DNA of 19,710 bases, from assembly GCA_022827165.1 (NCBI GenBank), contig JAJDTN010000158.1, positions 1 through 19,710 of the forward strand, in the 5' to 3' direction. The notes under the pieces were generated by a model, which did no database searches, was not told the DNA's origin, and worked only from the letters and a program-made list of their open reading frames with translations. The translations under genes and the position numbers were made by a program. Shown in pieces: positions 7,905-15,207 of the stretch. The DNA comes from Candidatus Latescibacterota bacterium. Its GTDB lineage: Bacteria > Latescibacterota > UBA2968 > UBA8231. Numbering within the stretch: position 1 is the stretch's first letter; every line of letters starts with the position of its first letter.

Positions 7905-8868
7905 ACCGCCCTCCCGAGAGCCGGAAGGCCGCCCCCGCGGACCAAGAGGCGACAGCGGCCTCGGCAACGCGCAGCACCGCCGCTTCGTCCTCGCCGTTCA
8001 CGGCTGGTTCCCGCCCCTCGCCGACGGCCGCGGCGAATTCCGACAGCACCAGGGCGGGCACCGATTCATCCGGTTCGGTGAGCACCGCCTGGGCCCGGCC
8101 TCCGCCGTAGAGCAGCTGCGCGTTGTGGTGGTCGTCGGCGTGAGCGGCTCCGAGGGACCCGATCAGGGCCAGGGAGCGGTACCCGTCGCCGGGCGGCAGA
8201 CCGTGAGAGATGTCGATGAGGGCCATGCCCCCGCCCTCGAAGCCGAGGTGTACCTGGAGGTACTCCGTCTCGGTGAGGCTGGCCGCCACGGGTGGCCGAA
8301 CCGCGGCGTAGACGTGGGTCGGCAGGCCGTCGAAGACCCACAGCGCCAGGTCGAGGGCGGCCAGTGCGCGGAGGCGGGCGTTCCCGTTCTCCTGCCCGGC
8401 CGGGGACCAGTGGTGGATGCGAAGCAGCCCCGGCCGCCCCAGCTCACCCTCGTCGAGGCTGGCCTTGACGGCGCGGCAGTCCGCCCGGAAGCGGTCGCCG
8501 TGGGCGGGCATGAGCCGGACCCCGGAGGCGCGTGCGGTTGCGGCGGTCCTTTCGGCTTCTTCGGCACCGGCCGCCAGGGGCGGCTCGACGAGGACATGCT
8601 TGCCGGCGGCGACCGCGCCTTCGACGAGAGAGCCTCGCGCCGCAAGGGGTACGGTGACGACGATGGCGTCGAAGGCGTCAGCGGCGGCGTCGAGCAGTTC
8701 GTCGAGCGATGCCGTCCGGAGCGTGACCCCGGCAGAGAGGGCCGCCCGGGCCGCCCGCCCGGAGTCCGGGTCGGCTACGGCGGCGACCTCCAAGTCGGGG
8801 AGGTGCCGCGCCGCCTCGAGGTAGGGCGCGGCTCTCGCGCCGCAACCGATGAGGGCCATGCGGAGCAT
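7891..8868 (-). CDS. Gfo/Idh/MocA family protein lacking the catalytic lysine
   Basis: This 325-aa protein starts with MALIGCGARAAPYLEAA (from residue 4), a clear GxGxxx dinucleotide-binding loop, followed by VAAVADPDS. The segment GKHVLVEPP (89-97) matches the family GKHVLVEKP, but the catalytic Lys is replaced by Pro96. The helix that usually carries DxGxHxxD reads ALDLALWVFDG, without His. It may therefore bind NAD(P) without classical oxidoreductase activity, or act as a partner of the following oxidoreductase. That is an inference. ATG 8868 or the in-frame ATG 8859 could be the start; neither has a strong ribosome-binding site. It lies 49 nt after the PhyH gene. Confidence 0.82.
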   Translation of the reverse strand: MLRMALIGCGARAAPYLEAARHLPDLEVAAVADPDSGRAARAALSAGVTLRTASLDELLDAAADAFDAIVVTVPLAARGSLVEGAVAAGKHVLVEPPLAAGAEEAERTAATARASGVRLMPAHGDRFRADCRAVKASLDEGELGRPGLLRIHHWSPAGQENGNARLRALAALDLALWVFDGLPTHVYAAVRPPVAASLTETEYLQVHLGFEGGGMALIDISHGLPPGDGYRSLALIGSLGAAHADDHHNAQLLYGGGRAQAVLTEPDESVPALVLSEFAAAVGEGREPAVNGEDEAAVLRVAEAAVASWSAGAAFRLSGGRYERA

Positions 8869-8917
8869 CGGCGGCGCCGGCTGTCTCAGGGATGGTCCGC
8901 GATCGCCCGCGGAGGGC

Positions 8918-9793
8918 TCACCGGTCCCAGCGCTCGGGAGCGATGGACGGCGCGTCCGACCTCATGCCCACCGGCTTGTGAGGCTGCTCCCAGTCGACGC
9001 CGGATGTGTTGAGGCTCTGCAGGAAGCGCCGGGCCACCGCCGGCGCCGCCGCCACCAGCTCGGGATCCCACTCCTCCATCGGCTGGATGGGACCCGCCCA
9101 GGCGGGGCGGTAGCCGAGCTGTATCAGCGTACGCTGCGAGTCGGCCCGGTTGGGATGGGTGCCGTGGAAGATGTTGACGGGGAAGACGACGGCGGTCCCC
9201 GCTCTCGCGCAGATGGTCCGCTCGCCCGGGTGCGAGGTGTAGCGCACGTAGGGGTTGGCGTCGGCGTGGAAGGAGAGGTGGGAGCGCGGCAGAACGCGCA
9301 GGGGCGCCCGCTCCGGCGTGAGATCGTCGAGGTAGTAGAGCACGCGCAGCAACCTGGGAGAGCTGCCCTCGTACCCGAAGATCGAGGAGCCGAAGGGCTG
9401 GCCGTCGGTGTGCAGGGAGATGGGGGGCGAACCGGCCAGGGTGCGCGTGAACAGCCCGCGGGTGAAGACGATGTTCTCCCCGCAGAGGGCTTCGAGAAAC
9501 TCGACCACCGGGGGGTTGGCGATCACCTCCGCCAACGCCGGGCTGTACCACTGTGGCTCCTTGTGGAAGGTCTGGCAGTCGCTGTAATCCTTGGTCCCCA
9601 TGGGAGCGTCGGCCATCTCTTCGTTGATCCGGTCCATGTGAGCGGCGTCCAGCACGTCCGGTAGGACCACGTACCCCTCGACCTCGAGGTGGCGCATCTT
9701 CTCGCCCAGAGTCATCGAGCGGTAGTCGGTCTCGTCGACGTTCATGAAGCCGATCGCCTCGGAGGCATCGTAGTTCAGGTCGCGCTTGGCCAT
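8918..9793 (-). CDS. Phytanoyl-CoA dioxygenase (PhyH) family protein
   Basis: This is a 291-aa iron and 2-oxoglutarate-dependent oxygenase. The HxD motif is SLHTDGQ (His128, Asp130). The distal His is in FHGTHPN (His210), with Arg221 in SQRTLIQ about eleven residues later for 2-oxoglutarate. LRVLPRSHLSFH (165-176) is the conserved central strand. The N-terminal half starts with LEVEGYVVLPDVLD (36-49). The start ATG 9793 has a CGGAGA ribosome-binding site. It differs clearly from the PhyH protein at 3434-4186 in length and motif context, so it is not a recent duplicate. It lies 21 nt after the ankyrin gene and before two Gfo/Idh/MocA genes, suggesting joint action on a small polar substrate. 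Confidence 0.88.
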   Translation of the reverse strand: MAKRDLNYDASEAIGFMNVDETDYRSMTLGEKMRHLEVEGYVVLPDVLDAAHMDRINEEMADAPMGTKDYSDCQTFHKEPQWYSPALAEVIANPPVVEFLEALCGENIVFTRGLFTRTLAGSPPISLHTDGQPFGSSIFGYEGSSPRLLRVLYYLDDLTPERAPLRVLPRSHLSFHADANPYVRYTSHPGERTICARAGTAVVFPVNIFHGTHPNRADSQRTLIQLGYRPAWAGPIQPMEEWDPELVAAAPAVARRFLQSLNTSGVDWEQPHKPVGMRSDAPSIAPERWDR

Positions 9794-9814
9794 GTCGATT
9801 CTCCGGTGGAGGGC

Positions 9815-11290
9815 TCAGTCGCGGGCGCCGCGAGCCCGCAGCATCGCCGCGAGTTCCTCGTCTCCGCGCTCGAGGGCGGCGGAGAGGGGGGTGGCGCCGT
9901 CGTTGGCGGGGGCGTTGATGTCGACGCCGTGGGCGGCCAGCAGGTCGAAGAGCTGCTCGCAGGAGGGCCCGGCAGCGACGGCGTGGAAGAGGGTGTGTCC
10001 GCCGGCGCCGCGAGCCCTGGCCAGCCCCGGGTCAGCCTCCAGGACCTCGGCCAGCTGGCTCACCCGTCCGAAGGCCGCCAGGTCGAAGGCGTTGCGGCTG
10101 TGATCGAGCAGCAGATCGCGCAGCTCGAAGTGGCCGGCGTGGTTGGCGAAGCCGACGGGCGTGGCGTTGTGGTCGCGCTCGCGGATCTCGCAGCTGGCTC
10201 CGTGGTCCAGGAGAAGCTGAACGACCTCGGCGTTGTTGGACCAGGCCGCCTCGTGGAGGGGGACGCGGCCGTTCTCCTGCGGTGCGTTCGGGTCGGCGCC
10301 CAGGGCCAGCATCAGCCGGATCGTCGCGGCGTTGTTGACCGCTTCCAGCAGCAGGGCCGGGTTCTCGATCATGCCGGGCTCCGCCTCCAGCAGCTGTCGA
10401 GCGGCGCTCTCGTCGCCGCTCATCACGGCGGCGGTGAACCGGTCTTCGGCGGAGAGCTCCCGGGCCTCGGCGCCGTGCTCGACCAGCCTCGCCGCGATCT
10501 GCGGATGGCCGCGGAGCAGGGCGTTCTCGTAGTTGGAGCGGCCGTTGTAGATGTCCGCCGCGTCGGCGTCGGCGCCGTGCTCCAGCAGCAGCGACACCCG
10601 TTGCCCCATGCCCATCTTCACCGCCTGGCAGAGCTGGTAGTCCAGGGTCCGGATCGGCGGGTCGCCGTCGGGATCGACCAGGTCGGCTGCCTTCAGCCCG
10701 TGCGCCAACAGCAGCTCCAGCCACTCGTCATCCGGCGTGAACATGGTGTTGTAGAGACCCTGGGCATCGTTCGGGTCGGCGCCGGCGTCGAGCAGGATCC
10801 CGGCCAGTTCCCGAGCCCGCGCGTGCGGCGGCTGCTGGAGGAGGCCCTCCTCCCCCTCGCCCATGGCCCCGGTGAGGCCCGACCAGCGCCAGCCTCCCAA
10901 CTTCCGGTCCACCAGGAAGGTGTTGCCGTCGGCGCCGGCGGCGAGCAGCACCTCGAGGGCGGCCACGGCGTCGCGCTCCGGGGGGTCCTCCGGTATCCGG
11001 CTGTAGCAGACGTAGAGCAGGGGCGGCCAGTCGCGGGGACCGCCGTCGGCGCCGGCGGCGGAACTGTCCGCCGACAGGTGCTCGCGCAGAGCCTTCACGT
11101 CGAAGGCGGCAGCGGCGGCATGGCAGCTGGCGGCGGTGACCTCCGGGGACTCGGCGAGCATCCGCGCCGCCTGCTCGCGGCGGCTGACGTGATCGACGCC
11201 GAAGTAGCACAGGCAGGCCAGGTCGGCGAAGCGGTCGGCCCCTTCGCGCAGGGATGTCGACTGGGTGCCGGCCGGTGAGTCGTTGGACAT
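9815..11290 (-). CDS. Ankyrin-repeat protein
   Basis: The 491-aa product is predicted cytoplasmic, with no signal sequence or membrane helix. From about residue 100 to the end it is built of ankyrin repeats. Recognisable consensus ends include LLAAGADGN, LLDAGADPND, LLEHGADADA, MLALGADPNAP, LLLDHGASCEI and LLAAHGVDINAP, each with preceding helix pairs such as PLHEAAWSNNAEVVQLL. Ankyrin arrays bind proteins; no enzyme domain is visible. The start is ATG 11290 with an AGGAA site about 8 nt upstream. It is the first gene of the minus-strand series, so it may bind one of the enzymes or a regulator. Confidence 0.9.
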   Translation of the reverse strand: MSNDSPAGTQSTSLREGADRFADLACLCYFGVDHVSRREQAARMLAESPEVTAASCHAAAAAFDVKALREHLSADSSAAGADGGPRDWPPLLYVCYSRIPEDPPERDAVAALEVLLAAGADGNTFLVDRKLGGWRWSGLTGAMGEGEEGLLQQPPHARARELAGILLDAGADPNDAQGLYNTMFTPDDEWLELLLAHGLKAADLVDPDGDPPIRTLDYQLCQAVKMGMGQRVSLLLEHGADADAADIYNGRSNYENALLRGHPQIAARLVEHGAEARELSAEDRFTAAVMSGDESAARQLLEAEPGMIENPALLLEAVNNAATIRLMLALGADPNAPQENGRVPLHEAAWSNNAEVVQLLLDHGASCEIRERDHNATPVGFANHAGHFELRDLLLDHSRNAFDLAAFGRVSQLAEVLEADPGLARARGAGGHTLFHAVAAGPSCEQLFDLLAAHGVDINAPANDGATPLSAALERGDEELAAMLRARGARD

Positions 11291-11324
11291 GGAGGAATTT
11301 CCTGTTGGCGATTGTCGGGCGCGG

Positions 11325-11354
11325 ATTTTAGGTTCGGGGCGACGGCCAGGTCAA
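11325..11354 (-). promoter_or_regulatory. Putative promoter of the ankyrin-PhyH-oxidoreductase operon
   Basis: On the minus strand, TTGACC (11354-11349) and TAAAAT (11330-11325) form a good sigma-70 pair with an 18-nt spacer. Transcription would start near 11318, giving a leader of about 28 nt before ATG 11290. The -35 box touches the ribosome-binding site of the divergent ThuA-like gene (11353-11360). Confidence 0.55.
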
Positions 11355-11366
11355 AGGAGGAAGAGG

Positions 11367-12011
11367 ATGCGAGTTGTCATTCTGTCAGGCGAGAACCACG
11401 GCTTCGACCAGAGCGCCGCGGTGATCCACCGGTTCCTCGATTCGGCCGATGACGTGGAGGTCCGACTCGAGAGCGACAAGGAGATGCTCACCTCCCCGTC
11501 CCTGCGCGAGTTCGATGTCCTGGTCTTCGGCACCGGGTTCACGCGCGCCGTGGTGGGGCCCGACGGCGAGGTCGTCCGCGAGCGCGACCTCACGCCGGAC
11601 CAGGAGGACGGGCTCTTCGACTACGTCGCCGCCGGCAAGGGCCTGGTCGGCGTCCACGGCACCGCCTGGTGGGTGGACGCGCGCGCCGTCACCCTCCTCG
11701 GCGGCCACGCCAACTGGCACCCGCCGGGACTGACCTTCACGGTGAACATCGAGGACTCGTCCCACCCCGTGACCCGGGGCCTCTCCGACTTCGAGGTGGA
11801 GGACGAGATCTACATGTCCGCCTGGGATCCCGGCCTGCGGATCCTGGCCACCGCCGAGTGGAGCGGCAAGCAGCATCCCATGGCCTGGGTCCGGTCCTAC
11901 GAGGCCGGGCGGGTGTTCTACACCACCCTGGGCCACACGTCCGACACCTTCCGCCGCCCCGCCATGCAGCGGCTCATCACCCAGGGCGTGCGCTGGGCGG
12001 GCTCGAACTGA
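11367..12011 (+). CDS. ThuA-like domain protein
   Basis: This is a 214-aa protein of the ThuA family, which has a glutamine-amidotransferase-like fold. ThuA of Sinorhizobium works with the Gfo/Idh/MocA protein ThuB in trehalose use through keto-sugars; many relatives lie in sugar-degradation clusters. Visible features are MRVVILSGENHGFDQS at the N terminus, the central GLVGVHGTAWW block, WHPPGLTFTVNIED, and the C-terminal VFYTTLGHTSDTF followed by LITQGVRWA. The start ATG 11367 has a strong AAAGGAGG ribosome-binding site. It is transcribed away from the ankyrin/PhyH/oxidoreductase operon, supporting a shared pathway. The substrate is unknown. Confidence 0.87.
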   Translation: MRVVILSGENHGFDQSAAVIHRFLDSADDVEVRLESDKEMLTSPSLREFDVLVFGTGFTRAVVGPDGEVVRERDLTPDQEDGLFDYVAAGKGLVGVHGTAWWVDARAVTLLGGHANWHPPGLTFTVNIEDSSHPVTRGLSDFEVEDEIYMSAWDPGLRILATAEWSGKQHPMAWVRSYEAGRVFYTTLGHTSDTFRRPAMQRLITQGVRWAGSN

Positions 12012-12031
12012 CTCCGCGGGACCGAGATGGC

Positions 12032-13546
12032 ATGGTGATACCCAGGTGGATTGCCGCGGTGCCTGGCGGGGACGCTCCGCCGGGGCGGCGCTGGTGGTCT
12101 GCAGTTGCCGCGGCTGCGGCGCGAGCGCGGTTCCGTGGCGGAGATACCCCCACGCCGCCGGCGCAACCGGCAAGCGGACACGGGTTCGGAGTCGGGCTGC
12201 TCCTGCTGGCGGTGACCCTGTCGGCGATGGGACCCGCCGCACGGGCCAAGTCGATGTCCGTCCAGGGGGCCACCGTGATCGAGGTGACCCTCCAGGGCGG
12301 TGAAGCATGGGGCCTGCTCGTCGAGTTCGCGCGATCGGTCCCGGGCCGCCAGCCCGACTACACCTGGAGCGGGGTCACCGACATCTCCGGCCGGCTGGTG
12401 CTGACCATCCCCGCCGCCGACCCGTCCATGGTCAGCGGGGATTACCGGGCCAGGGCCGTCAACCTGTACGGCGAGGTGGTGGGCGAGTGGCACCGCATCC
12501 CCGTCGACCGCGGAGGGCGCCAGGCGTATGAGCTGGACATCGGTTCAGGCCAGGTGCGGCGATTGTCCGCCGAACCCGGGAATGCGCTGGTGGCCCACTA
12601 TCGCCTCGATGGAGACGCGCGGGATGCCAGCGGCAACGCCTATCACGGCACCCCATCGGGCGTAGAGCCGGGAGAGGACCGCTTCGGCAACGAGGCCGGG
12701 GCGCTGGTCTTCCGGGGGACGCAGGACCGCATCGATCTGCCCCACCAGGTGCTCGACGGTCTGCGGGACGTGAGCATCTCCCTGTGGCTGAAGACCACCA
12801 AGTCGCAGAGTCAGTCCATCCTGAGCGCCGCCAACCGGAGCGACGACAACGAGCACATGGTCTACCTGTGGGACCAGAGCAACCTCCACTTCTTCTCGCA
12901 CGGGGAGCACGGTGGCAACAACAGGTTCTGCTGGGTGAGCATCCCGGCGATCGCCGACGGGCAGTGGCATCACATCGTGGTGATCCGCAACGCCTCCGAG
13001 GGGAATGCCGACATCTACGTGGACGGCGTGGGTCAGACCGATCTCTGCGGAAGCCTCGAATACAGAGCGCTGAACGTCGAGGCCGGAGGTCTGATCCTCG
13101 GGCAGGACCAGGACCGGCTGGGCGGTGACTTCGACCCGAACCAGGCCCTGGAGGGGTCGCTGGACGACCTCTGGATCTACGACAGGGCCCTGACGGCCTC
13201 CGAGGTGCAGGCCCTGCGCGGCATGGTCGAGCCGGGTGCGGCCGGGCAGGCCGCGCTGGGGGCATCAGACTCCAGTGGCCTGGAGCCCAACGCCCCCAAC
13301 CCCTTCAACAACTCCACCTGGGTCCCCTACCGGCTGGCCGTCCCCGGTCCGGTGCGGCTGGAGATCCACAACATGCTCGGCCAGCGGGTGCGCCTCCTGG
13401 TGGACGAGTTCCAGGCCGCCGGCTCTCACCGGGTCCACTGGGACGCCCGCGACCAGGGCGGGGCCTCGGTGGCGGCGGGCGTCTATCTGGCGCGGCTGGC
13501 GCACCCCGAGGGCGTGCACAGCCGGCGGCTGCTCTACCTCGAGTAG
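12032..13546 (+). CDS. Secreted LamG-domain protein with C-terminal sorting (FlgD-like) domain
   Basis: This is a 504-aa predicted extracellular protein. A hydrophobic segment at about residues 51-66, then ARA, looks like a signal peptide but is preceded by about 50 Arg/Ala-rich residues. The true start may be further downstream or the leader is unusually long. An Ig-like region (about 75-175) precedes a LamG/concanavalin-like domain (about 183-395) with VAHYRLDGDARDASGNAYHG, ISLWLKT, GQWHHIVVIRN and LDDLWIYDRALTASEVQAL. The C terminus (about 417-504) has NAPNPFNNSTWVPYRL, LEIHNMLGQRVRLLVD and VHWDARDQGG, typical of T9SS-type or FlgD-like sorting domains. The LamG part may bind glycans. It lies 20 nt after the ThuA-like gene. 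Confidence 0.82.
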   Translation: MVIPRWIAAVPGGDAPPGRRWWSAVAAAAARARFRGGDTPTPPAQPASGHGFGVGLLLLAVTLSAMGPAARAKSMSVQGATVIEVTLQGGEAWGLLVEFARSVPGRQPDYTWSGVTDISGRLVLTIPAADPSMVSGDYRARAVNLYGEVVGEWHRIPVDRGGRQAYELDIGSGQVRRLSAEPGNALVAHYRLDGDARDASGNAYHGTPSGVEPGEDRFGNEAGALVFRGTQDRIDLPHQVLDGLRDVSISLWLKTTKSQSQSILSAANRSDDNEHMVYLWDQSNLHFFSHGEHGGNNRFCWVSIPAIADGQWHHIVVIRNASEGNADIYVDGVGQTDLCGSLEYRALNVEAGGLILGQDQDRLGGDFDPNQALEGSLDDLWIYDRALTASEVQALRGMVEPGAAGQAALGASDSSGLEPNAPNPFNNSTWVPYRLAVPGPVRLEIHNMLGQRVRLLVDEFQAAGSHRVHWDARDQGGASVAAGVYLARLAHPEGVHSRRLLYLE

Positions 13547-13561
13547 CGACTGACCCCTGAT

Positions 13562-13584
13562 CGCCGGGACGGGGTTTCCCGGCG
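13562..13584 (+). terminator. Strong hairpin after the LamG gene
   Basis: CGCCGGGA (13562-13569) and TCCCGGCG (13577-13584) form a perfect 8-bp GC-rich stem with a 7-nt loop, 15 nt after the LamG stop codon. There is no T-run, so whether it terminates alone is unsure. Confidence 0.45.
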
Positions 13585-13629
13585 CAACGGACCCGGGCCG
13601 GAAGTACCGCGCCGTCCGGGCAGAGACGC

Positions 13630-15192
13630 ATGATCCGAACCCTCGTACGCAAGGAGCTGCTGACCAACCTGCTCACCTTGCGCCTGGGCGTGGCCGTCAT
13701 CTTCAGCGTCGTCCTGTCGGTGCTGACCACGTTCATCGGCACCGTGGACTACGCCCGCAACGTCGACGTCTACGAGCGCGAGATCCGGGAGTACGAAGAG
13801 GGCCTGGAGGAGGTCACCGTCTACTCCCAGATCGGCCCGCGGGTCATCGTGCCGCCCCAGCCCCTGGCCATCCTCTGCCGCGGCGTGGTGAGCACGGCGG
13901 GGCAGTCGATCTGGATCAACCTCGACCAGGTGCCGGTGTCTGCCTGGGAGCTGGCCGAGAGCTTCGACAGCAACTTCATGCGGATCCTCGTGCAGATCGA
14001 CTTCGCCACGGTGGTGGCCCTGCTGCTCAGCTTCCTCGCCGTCGTCCTCGGCTTCGACGGCATCTGCGGGGAGCGCGAGAGGGGCACCCTCAAGCAACTC
14101 CTCGTCAACCCGGTTCCCCGGGCCCACGTGGTCCTGGCCAAGCTGCTGGGCGGCATGATCTCCCTGTGGATCCCCTTCGCCCTGGCCTTCGTCCTCTCCC
14201 TGCTCATCCTGGTGGCCCACCCCGACGTGCACCTGGCCGGCGGCGACTGGGTGCGTCTCGGTGTCTTCTTCGTTCTCTCCTGCCTGTTCCTCGGCCAGGT
14301 CTTCGCCCTGAGCCTGATGGTCTCCTCCCTGGTCCGCGGCACCGACACGGCGCTCATCATCTGCCTCTTCGCCTGGCTGGTGGGCGGCGTGGGATACATC
14401 AACGTCCTGCCCTCCCTCAGCCGCTACGGGGTGAAGGCCCCGCCCGCCGACGAGTTCCGCGACCAGAACCGCCAGCTCTGGAACGAGTTCGACAGGACAA
14501 TGGAAGAGTGGGACGGGAGGAACCCTCCTCCGCCGCCCGCCTATCTCAAGGGCCTGGAGCGGGGCCGCGTGCTGCGCTATGCCCATCCCGCGGGCTACGA
14601 GTGGATGCAGCGGAGGTACGCCGCCGGCATGGACAAGCGCCTGGAGCTGGCCGACCGCCGCTACCGCTACCAATGGGCCAACTGGGGGCCCTTGGCGCGG
14701 ATGAGCTACATCGTCGACGAGTGGTCGATCCTGTCGCCCTTCACCAACTACCAGGTGCTCTCCTACCTGCTGGCGCGGACCACCCTGGACGACCGCTTCC
14801 ACCTGGTCGAGGAGGGCCGCGACTACCGCCGGACCTGGATCGAGTACCTGCGCGGCAAGGAGGCCTTCGCCAGCCGCCGCTGGTTCAGCGACGATCCCGA
14901 GGGCCAGGAGCCGATGATCGCCGATCCGTCGTCGGTGACCGAGGCGATGCTGGCTGCCGACGCCCCGTTCATGCGAGAGCGCATGGCCTGGGCGGAGGCC
15001 CGGGAACAGGCTCGGTCCGCCGCCGCCGTGGGGCTGGACCTGACGGACATGCCCCGCTTCGGCGGCCCTTGGCAGCGATCCCTCGGCGCCTCCTTCGGGG
15101 TGATGATGCCGGGCCTCGCCATCCTGGTGCTGAGCTTCGGCCTGGCGGTGATGGTCACCATCTCGCGTTTCCTGCGTTACGACCCGCGCTGA
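13630..15192 (+). CDS. ABC-2 type transporter permease
   Basis: This is a 520-aa inner-membrane protein with one N-terminal helix (about residues 19-37), a roughly 90-residue outer loop, and a cluster of helices near 128-150, 175-200, 212-240 and 245-268. A second large loop and a final helix near 490-512 follow. Between the second and third helices is GERERGTLKQLLVNP (about 152-166), the coupling segment typical of ABC-2 permeases. The first residues (IRTLVRKELLTNL) also match. The ribosome-binding site is weak. A second permease of the same design follows after 15 nt. No ATP-binding gene lies in this window, so the ATPase must be encoded elsewhere. The substrate is unknown. Confidence 0.85.
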   Translation: MIRTLVRKELLTNLLTLRLGVAVIFSVVLSVLTTFIGTVDYARNVDVYEREIREYEEGLEEVTVYSQIGPRVIVPPQPLAILCRGVVSTAGQSIWINLDQVPVSAWELAESFDSNFMRILVQIDFATVVALLLSFLAVVLGFDGICGERERGTLKQLLVNPVPRAHVVLAKLLGGMISLWIPFALAFVLSLLILVAHPDVHLAGGDWVRLGVFFVLSCLFLGQVFALSLMVSSLVRGTDTALIICLFAWLVGGVGYINVLPSLSRYGVKAPPADEFRDQNRQLWNEFDRTMEEWDGRNPPPPPAYLKGLERGRVLRYAHPAGYEWMQRRYAAGMDKRLELADRRYRYQWANWGPLARMSYIVDEWSILSPFTNYQVLSYLLARTTLDDRFHLVEEGRDYRRTWIEYLRGKEAFASRRWFSDDPEGQEPMIADPSSVTEAMLAADAPFMRERMAWAEAREQARSAAAVGLDLTDMPRFGGPWQRSLGASFGVMMPGLAILVLSFGLAVMVTISRFLRYDPR

Positions 15193-15207
15193 GTCGGGAG
15201 CGGTCCC

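Noticed and set aside
3434..9793. The two PhyH genes as a recent duplication
   Set aside because: The proteins differ in length (250 and 291 aa), in the residues around HxD and the distal His, and in context, so they look like old, separate family members.
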